A program made the position numbers and the translations under genes. This document shows, piece by piece, positions 57,543 to 64,000 of a stretch of 64,000 nt of DNA. Below the pieces are notes generated by a model. The model was not told the DNA's origin, did no database searches, and was given only the letters and a program-made list of their open reading frames with translations. Location: NCBI GenBank assembly GCA_003254925.1, contig QANZ01015860.1, positions 33,330-97,329 on the forward strand. Reading direction: 5' to 3'. The DNA is from Chamaecrista fasciculata. Taxonomy: Eukaryota; Streptophyta; Magnoliopsida; Fabales; Fabaceae. Numbering within the stretch: the stretch's first letter is position 1; every line of letters begins with the position of its first letter.

Positions 57543-59917
57543 TTCCCCTTCATTGCACTCAATTGTACCCACATCTTTAGGATTTCCAGCAATTTTCATT
57601 TTCTATTCTTTTGGCGCTGTCATTTGAAAATGACTAATGTTTTTATTGATATTTAGTCATTGTACCTCTAATTCCCTAATTTCTTTATCCACCCAATAGC
57701 CACACATTCATCTCTAGGTAAAAACTTTTCAAGATATATACAAAAGATTAGTTTTTTTTCAATAAGGGGCTAAAAGCCTAAAAAGAATAATCAGCGAGAG
57801 AAATAAATTAAAAGTCCCTATGAATCAAAATAGGAAGAGCTAATTTTTTTTTTAAGTCCTTATCTGTCTGAAAATTGGTCCACACCCATATAGAGTCGTG
57901 AACAAACTGCCAATAGCAAAAAATATGTTAGCAACCGTACCTAACTTCCATGATCAATATTAATAGTTTGCTAATAATGGGATTTAACCAGATTAACACG
58001 TAAAGATGAAGATGGTGGATGAACTTCTGTCAAAAAAGAAGAAAAAAAGGAACACATTTGCTTAACATTTCAAAAGTGCTTTCTTGCTTTTGGCCAACCA
58101 TTTTGCAAAGCGCTTCAATTTGATTGGTCCCCCACGTTCTTCTATTGGCTTACAGTGCTTAATGCTCTTTTGATTATATTTGACAAATTTCACTTTGCTT
58201 TTCATAATCTGCATTATACTGTCATTACTGTTAACAGCAAACCAAGGTCTCTTAATTATCAGAATGCGGTTTTAGGAATTGCAAAGCCACTTATCAAGTT
58301 GACTTAAATTAAGAAAAGTATTTTTACTTTCTAGAATCGTTTTGCTGCTCCTAATCCTCTTCATAGTCAATCCTAAATAATTTTATGTCAACTTTAATGG
58401 ACTTGGAGTCAGCTTCCCACTAACACTATCACTTATTAGTCTTCTTCTTTTTTTAAAAAAAAAACAATATTATTATATGGGATATGACACATAATGGATC
58501 AACCACATTCTTGATCCGAAGTTCATAGTTTTTATTGTTTTTTTAATAGTCATTATCAACTTCGTCGTGATATAATATTACGCCTCTCCATGTTCATTCT
58601 TGAGGGTTTTTGAGTGGTTCATGTGACAAAGTGAAAAATCTCAAGTTGATATAATGTTCAGAGGTTTATTAAAGAAGTTTAAATAAAAACTTTTACTTTG
58701 AAAGTATGGAAGATAAATGCAATTATGATTAAGTTGAGTTTTGGAAGACAAAGTCAAAATCCTTACTTGATTCATAGAATTAACAAAGTCAAACTCATTT
58801 TGATTGGTTATGAATTACTATAATTATATCCAAGATAACAAGAGGTAGCATTAAATGGGAAGTGCGTTCCAAAAGTAAAAGAGGAAAAAAGTGTGCGTTT
58901 CAGTGTTTGAAAAGGCATATGGTTTAAACTTGAAAGTGTGGATGTGAGGCATTGCTTTTTTGAGAAAGAAAAAGCAAGAGAGCATTCAATGGAAGCTAGC
59001 CCTTTATTCTTCGCTAAATCATGGGACTATGGATTGACTGGTTTTGTTCAAACCAGACAAAAGAATGGAAGATTCAGATTGATGCAAAAAGGTTGAAGAC
59101 AACCATTAAAAGATTGAGCCAAATAGTGATTACCAAGATTGTTCTATTGAATATTATCCAATTTATTTTCCAATTCAAGGAGGACTTGACAATTTAATGT
59201 TTAATTTTTGTAAGAGAGATTGTTTGTCCCAATAAACATTAACGAGGCTTTTAGAAGGAATCAATGATTCAGTTTCATTTGTCCTATTGATATATTTATT
59301 AAATGTGAAGATCAATGTCCTAATGTTTGCTTACCAGTGGTGTGGATGGTGGAACTGAACTTTTTGCTTAACTCCTATAAGACTGTCATTGTAGATTTTC
59401 CAAGACATGGATCAAACTCATCAAAGAATTGATTACAAATATCATATTCAATGGGGTAATTGAAATGGTTTAATAGTTTAAACTATCTAATTTTCAATCG
59501 TTAAATTTAAATTTTTTAATTTTAAAATTTGTTTAATTTTTTTAATTTGTAAAACAAAAATTTCAAGACAAAAAAAAAGTTAGATCCAACAGTTGAGAAG
59601 ATATTTATCTCTCTAAAGTGTCACCTTATTCAATGCAATATTACTTTAATAATTAATGCTATAAAACTTTGATATAATAGATTGTTCAATGCTTTTATAT
59701 AATTTCTTATATATTTGTTATGAGATGAAATTGTTTTATATGACACAATGATACATCATAATAGAGAACATAAAAGGCAATAATTTACACCACTACTCAT
59801 TGGAGAGAAACATCGTAATTGAAACTTGTAATTGAAAAAATCTTATAGCAAATATATAAAAATATTACATATAAATTCTTTTCCTATTATATATAGTGTA
59901 AATAATTCTTTTCCTAA
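54821..59917. other. 5-kb intergenic region, no gene supported
   Basis: The first 300 bases are probably the Dof 3'UTR. ORFs at 55823-56409 are short and overlap on both strands; the stretch 56035-56210 ('tgctattttgctccctg' on one side) looks like a transposon end. At about 57753-57920 a T-run and 'caataaggggctaaaagcc' suggest a LINE tail. No RNA gene or peptide was recognised. Confidence 0.45.
57491..57539. repeat. CT microsatellite
   Basis: About 24 CT units preceded by CAT repeats (57468-57490). The overlapping ORF reads poly-His then Leu-Ser repeats and is not a credible protein. Confidence 0.9.
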
Positions 59918-60030
59918 TATATATAGTGTAAAAAATGTAGGGGTAAGACTGCCTAGTATATTCCCTTCCCCAGCACCCCACCAAGTGGAGACTCGAACTG
60001 GGTTGGCCCTTTTATATATAGTGTAAAAAA
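59918..60030 (-). mobile_element. 77-bp SINE-like insertion with 18-bp target duplication
   Basis: TATATATAGTGTAAAAAA is perfect at 59918-59935 and 60013-60030. The insert (59936-60012) reads 'gtaggggtaagactgcc' and 'cccagcaccccaccaagtgg', similar to the end portion of plant Au-like SINEs. The opposite strand has CCCAGTTCGAGTCTCC, which resembles a pol III B box. A third partial copy of the flanking motif at 59889-59903 shows that the site was already locally repeated. Confidence 0.7.
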
Positions 60031-60355
60031 GGAGGGAAATGAAAACACACAGAAATATAGCCAAATTAGACTACCATATTAGAGCTCCAGAGACAGAATT
60101 GCTGTTAACATTTCATTCACCTTTAATAATTGTAAAGGAAGCAAAGATAGAAAGAGAGCATCATGCAGCTACTCTTCAGTGAACTATATAGTTTTACAGA
60201 CAGACAGTGGCATGGCGTTCTTTGCAGCTGCCTCTATGCACAAATGGAGGAACCTCAAAGGTTTACACTTGCACAGGATAAATAAATAAATACAAGGTCA
60301 TCATTTTAAATCCTATCTAGGAATCAAACAAACAGTTAAATATGTCTAAAATTCT

Positions 60356-63300
60356 TCATTGGATTACACAAACCCAACCCCCAGAATCTGGTCCGCGCCG
60401 AACATTGCCATAGGCAGACAATTCAAGAAGATCCATGTCACGACCTACAAGACATTCAATAGGCCATCAATTCCAAATGTTACTTTAGCAAACTGATATC
60501 ATTGTTAGAAATTTATAAGGGCCATGAATACCTGATACCCTGCAGTAAGAACTCTTCTGGATAAGATCTGCTTTGGACATCTCTGTTCGATTTCCCTTTG
60601 ATCGATTAACTCTTGCCTGCATAAATATAGAAAGCATCTTTGCTAAAAGTATATAAAATCAAGACAAACAAAACAGACCAAGTTACTGTGTTAACCCTAA
60701 GGAAAATAAATTAGAGCTTATTTCATGATGTGTCAACCTGTATCCAAGCAATACTGGCACTAGGAAAAGAGGAAAGAAAAATGTGAAAATTGATGACCCC
60801 ATAAGATAAAATGGCAACCCTTGTGTAGCTAATCTCTAGAAAGACGGAAGCAGTATAGAGGCAATGCAACAGGAGAAAATAAAAAGAAATTTCAGACATG
60901 AGTTATCTAAGTGGTTGACTGCCAGTTGTCACAGCGAAAGGCCTAATTTGAGCTACTTCTATAGGACTCAGGTGAAGGTATACCTCGAGTTATGAAACAG
61001 AGAGGAGTATATACTGATGAGTATTTGATCAAGGCAAATATATACATAGCATGACATCCTTGGACACGTTACATAAAACTTGTCTATCAATAATGTTCAG
61101 CAGATTCGACTTTCTCATCTTTCCCTTTTCACATTCAAGTATAGAACAGAACTTCATTTTGAAATGGTATTACTTCAAAACACAAAACTAGAAAAGCTGC
61201 CAAAGAATGAACCTGTTAACATTTACCAATAATCATCTACTATGGTCTGAAAGAAAAATGCTCATAACAAGTATAGGATAAAATCTTAGTAAAAACATAA
61301 GGCTCGGAGGTCAAATTTGCCAGATTCTATTAATGGGACATTCCAGGATTTTCACTAAGAAGTCACCTCAGATGTACTGATACAGTGTAATTTCTATCTA
61401 ATCATCTCAAGTAAGTGATAAGGCAAACTCCTCAGAGCTCATAAGTCATAACATATAAATTCAGGCAATCCAAAGCTATAATATATGGATATTGGCACAG
61501 AGAAATAACAATTTCAAGATAGACAAAATTAATTGGCAGTGTTGTAGGAGCCCCCCCAATTCCCTCTGATCCTCTCTTTTCTCCAAATGGAACGATGAAG
61601 AGAACAATAATTTACCTGTAATACTTGACAATTTTCCAGCGTGCTTTTTCCTCCCTACAATTAGAAACATCCAAATGAATAGTGAGGAAAAGGAATAAAA
61701 CACAATAACATCAATCAATTTAATGGTTAATTAATTAAGGATGAGAAAAAGGCCTTTTTCTGACCTGCAGAGATCTCAGAAACTAAAATATACTCAACAG
61801 AAAAAGAACAAATCCTCATAATAAACCATCACCTTGATAGCTATCATCACAAGAAAACAATTTTGCAAGTGACGTTACTTCTCCATTTATGTCAGGATAT
61901 TTTACTCTCTGTTTTATTTGGACATCCTAAATTATGTCAAGTGATCTTGTCTTTGAAGAGAATACCTTTAGGTTGGAATTGTCCATATAAAAAAGAAGGA
62001 GAAAATGTAAAGGTTGTCACGAAGACCAGTTTGTTGGAATAAGCTGTTCTAGCAGTGTTTCTAGTATCTGGAGATTGCAGATGGCATAGATTTCAGATAT
62101 TAATAAATATTAAATTATTAAAAATTATATTTTTGTTTTAATTTTTTTTTCCTGTTCTTTCTTCTTTCATACTTTTATGGCATATAAGTTTCAGTTCTAA
62201 ACAGGTCCAGAATCCAGAATTTTGAAGGGAAAAGTTGCAGGCTGGAAAAACATTATTTCATGCAATGAAAAATGGAAAGAGACTTGCAAATTCAGTATGG
62301 CCAATGGCTGAAGGCTTTAGAATACAAATCATATTTTAAGTGCATTTCGCTGTTGAAAGGGCCCTCAGACATGAAACTTATCTTGTGTAGAATATAAACA
62401 ACGTATCCTGTCCATACAATATTCAAATACCAAGCATATAAAATAAAGAATATGTTCGAAAGTGTTCAAAAGTTAGTACATTGTTTTGGTAACTTTACTA
62501 TGCTCTTGTGAGTATCAAATTCTCCAATCCTTTCACAAATATTCTTTGTGAATCTACCACTAGAATACAGTATCACATATTGAAGCCCCTCCACCCCTTC
62601 AAAAAGAATATGTTGGGTTCAGTTTAACTGGCTCTGTACTGAACTGTTATATCATACCAATTACCAAATAACCCAATTGGAAATGGATTTGACCAATTCT
62701 CAATTTATCGTCCCTCTTACAGTTTAGCAAACAGCTTTACTGCTAATATTAATAATATTTGAACACATGCGATATCGATGCATCATCACCCTGTGGCATA
62801 AGCCTTATTCATGTATCTTGTTCATCAAAAACTTGAAAAGGAGCATGTCTCTGGGTCATGTACAACAGGATCTGTTTATACACCAAATTCTCCAATGTTA
62901 CTAGCACATATCCCTCCTAATAACTTGATAGTCAGCGACATTTAATTTCTTACTTCAGATCACCGTGATGGGTCCTGAATCAATTCCTTCAGGAATATTT
63001 TAACTATCAAGTTCATTGATTCATACCAAGCTGGAAATAGGTCACGGGGACATTGAATTCAAGCTGCAGCATACTAATACAGGAAGGTAACAAAAGTATT
63101 ACGTATTCAGGGAAGTTTCTGATGACTTTTCTTCTGTCAAGTACCAATGACACACATCATCTTATATATGGAATATATCAGACCCTATGTCCTCACTCCG
63201 TGGCTTTCTACCATCTTCTTATGGGTAAATTTCCTGTTCATCCCTTAATAAACAAACTGACCATGACCCTTTCACTACCACCTATGTCCTGTGAAAGCTC

Positions 63301-64000
63301 CAAGGTGCTTTAAAGTTGAAAAACAATTCCTCACCTGAGGGATAAAAATATCCTCTCTCTCTCTCCATTCCTCTCTTCATCTAATCTGCCGAACAACTAC
63401 TGACTACTACACTATGTCACCAAAACATTCTTTGCACAGCAGGTCATCATCAGATAAATATTCCTCTTCAAAAGTAACTAATAATAATATTGTCCACACA
63501 AAACAATTTCTCATTAAATTAAACAGCAACTTCAATCTGACAGAAAATTTTCAGCAATTTAGCGACACATTTAGCTACCGCTCCAAAAATATTACTTCAG
63601 ATATGGCATCTACCTCATGGACAAAGTATCAAAAGACAAATTCCAAAGCGGAGTTGATAAGCATGAAGCAGAATACCCGCACAAGATAACAGAGAACCAA
63701 TCCTTTGTTGAACTAACTACAAACCACACAAAAATACGAAAAATACGAATAAAGTACCTTTGAGTATGGAAGAATGTGATCATAATCATGACAAAGGCAG
63801 CCTGCGCAACCAACTAGCTTCCTAAACACGGTGTTTCCGAGGGCGTCTTTCCGCCAACGATCGGGGTCTCGCCCTTTGATCTTCTCGGCCTTCTCCCAGC
63901 ATTGCTGTTTGATGTTGTGAGGGAAACTCCGTGGGTTAGGGTTAGAATTAGCGTAGTAATCCTCAGATAGTTGGAAATCTCCAAAAAGAGAGGTGGGGCC
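60356..64000 (-). CDS. HNH-nuclease-fold protein, 5' end beyond window
   Basis: Four visible exons: 64000-63758 (continues off the edge), 61654-61616, 60616-60532 and 60444-60356; at least 150 aa. Visible order: FPHNIKQQCWEKAEKIKGRD, then PDRWRKDALGNTVFRKL, a CAGCLCHDYDHILPYSK segment, GGKSTLENCQVLQARVNRSK, and a C-terminal part ending GPDSGGWVCVIQ. The pattern DHxxPxSxGGxxxxxNxQxLxxxxNxxKG is the HNH nuclease core, with paired cysteines before it. Plants have a small family with this layout and no established role. The 39-base exon 2 encodes the middle of the core. The donor of exon 3 was set at 60532/60531 because it alone keeps the frame into exon 4. Introns are 2.1 kb, 1.0 kb and 87 bp. 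Confidence 0.85.

Noticed and set aside
57445-57627. 60-aa ORF with poly-His and Leu-Ser repeats
   Set aside because: Encoded by CAT and CT microsatellites.
1-64000. CRISPR array, prophage, bacterial operon or biosynthetic gene cluster
   Set aside because: Spliced plant genes throughout; repeats are transposons, and neighbouring genes belong to unrelated pathways.

Overview
The window is nuclear DNA of a flowering plant, most likely a eudicot. It is AT-rich, its genes have short exons and GT-AG introns, and the families are plant-specific (GASA, CLE, PSY, RWP-RK, Dof, plastid-targeted enzymes). Copia-type and LARD-like retrotransposons, LINE/SINE traces and many inverted-repeat MITEs fill the gaps. 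There is no operon structure and no CRISPR, phage or bacterial content. Splice sites and gene models were read by eye; no search was run.

Genes, left to right: a GASA/snakin cysteine-rich peptide (+, 7066-7995); a CLE45-like phloem-type CLE peptide (-, 15231-15524); a RING-CH (MARCH-type) membrane E3 ligase candidate in seven coding exons (-, 18999-22012); an RKD-type RWP-RK transcription factor in four exons (+, 32770-33948); plastidial NAD-malate dehydrogenase (-, 35112-36350, with a 5'UTR intron reaching 37622); geranylgeranyl reductase CHLP in two exons (-, 39430-40913); a PSY-type tyrosine-sulfated peptide precursor in three exons (-, 45371-45850); a cycling Dof factor in two exons (+, 52399-54820); and the 3' part of an HNH-nuclease-fold gene running off the right edge (-, 60356-64000).

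Repeat landscape: 1-1550 is the 5' end of a minus-strand copia element (gag N-terminus, long GC-rich leader, primer-binding site, LTR). 8890-12150 is a rearranged second copia element with an unusual block order. 12478-13112 is a tandem array of four hairpin MITEs. 13884-14507 is an intact hAT-type MITE with an 8-bp target duplication. 23340-30560 is a long-TIR element interrupted by a very young 6.4-kb LARD-like retrotransposon (LTRs differ at about one of 327 positions) that carries an antisense piece of the copia leader and a 385-bp assembly gap. 49437-51066 is a foldback element interrupted by a deleted LINE and by a Stowaway-like MITE. Four tiny insertions (16-22 nt, poly-T plus a short tail, flanked by 11-18 bp direct repeats) look like extreme 5'-truncated LINE insertions.

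The genes do not form one pathway. Two encode plastid enzymes (malate/NAD redox balance; phytyl supply for chlorophyll and tocopherol), three encode small secreted peptides (GASA, CLE, PSY), two encode transcription factors. The most worthwhile observations are the micro-insertion footprints, the nested elements, the GC-AG intron in the RING gene, and evening-element motifs carried by MITEs upstream of the cycling Dof gene. I did not find a convincing new multi-gene system.
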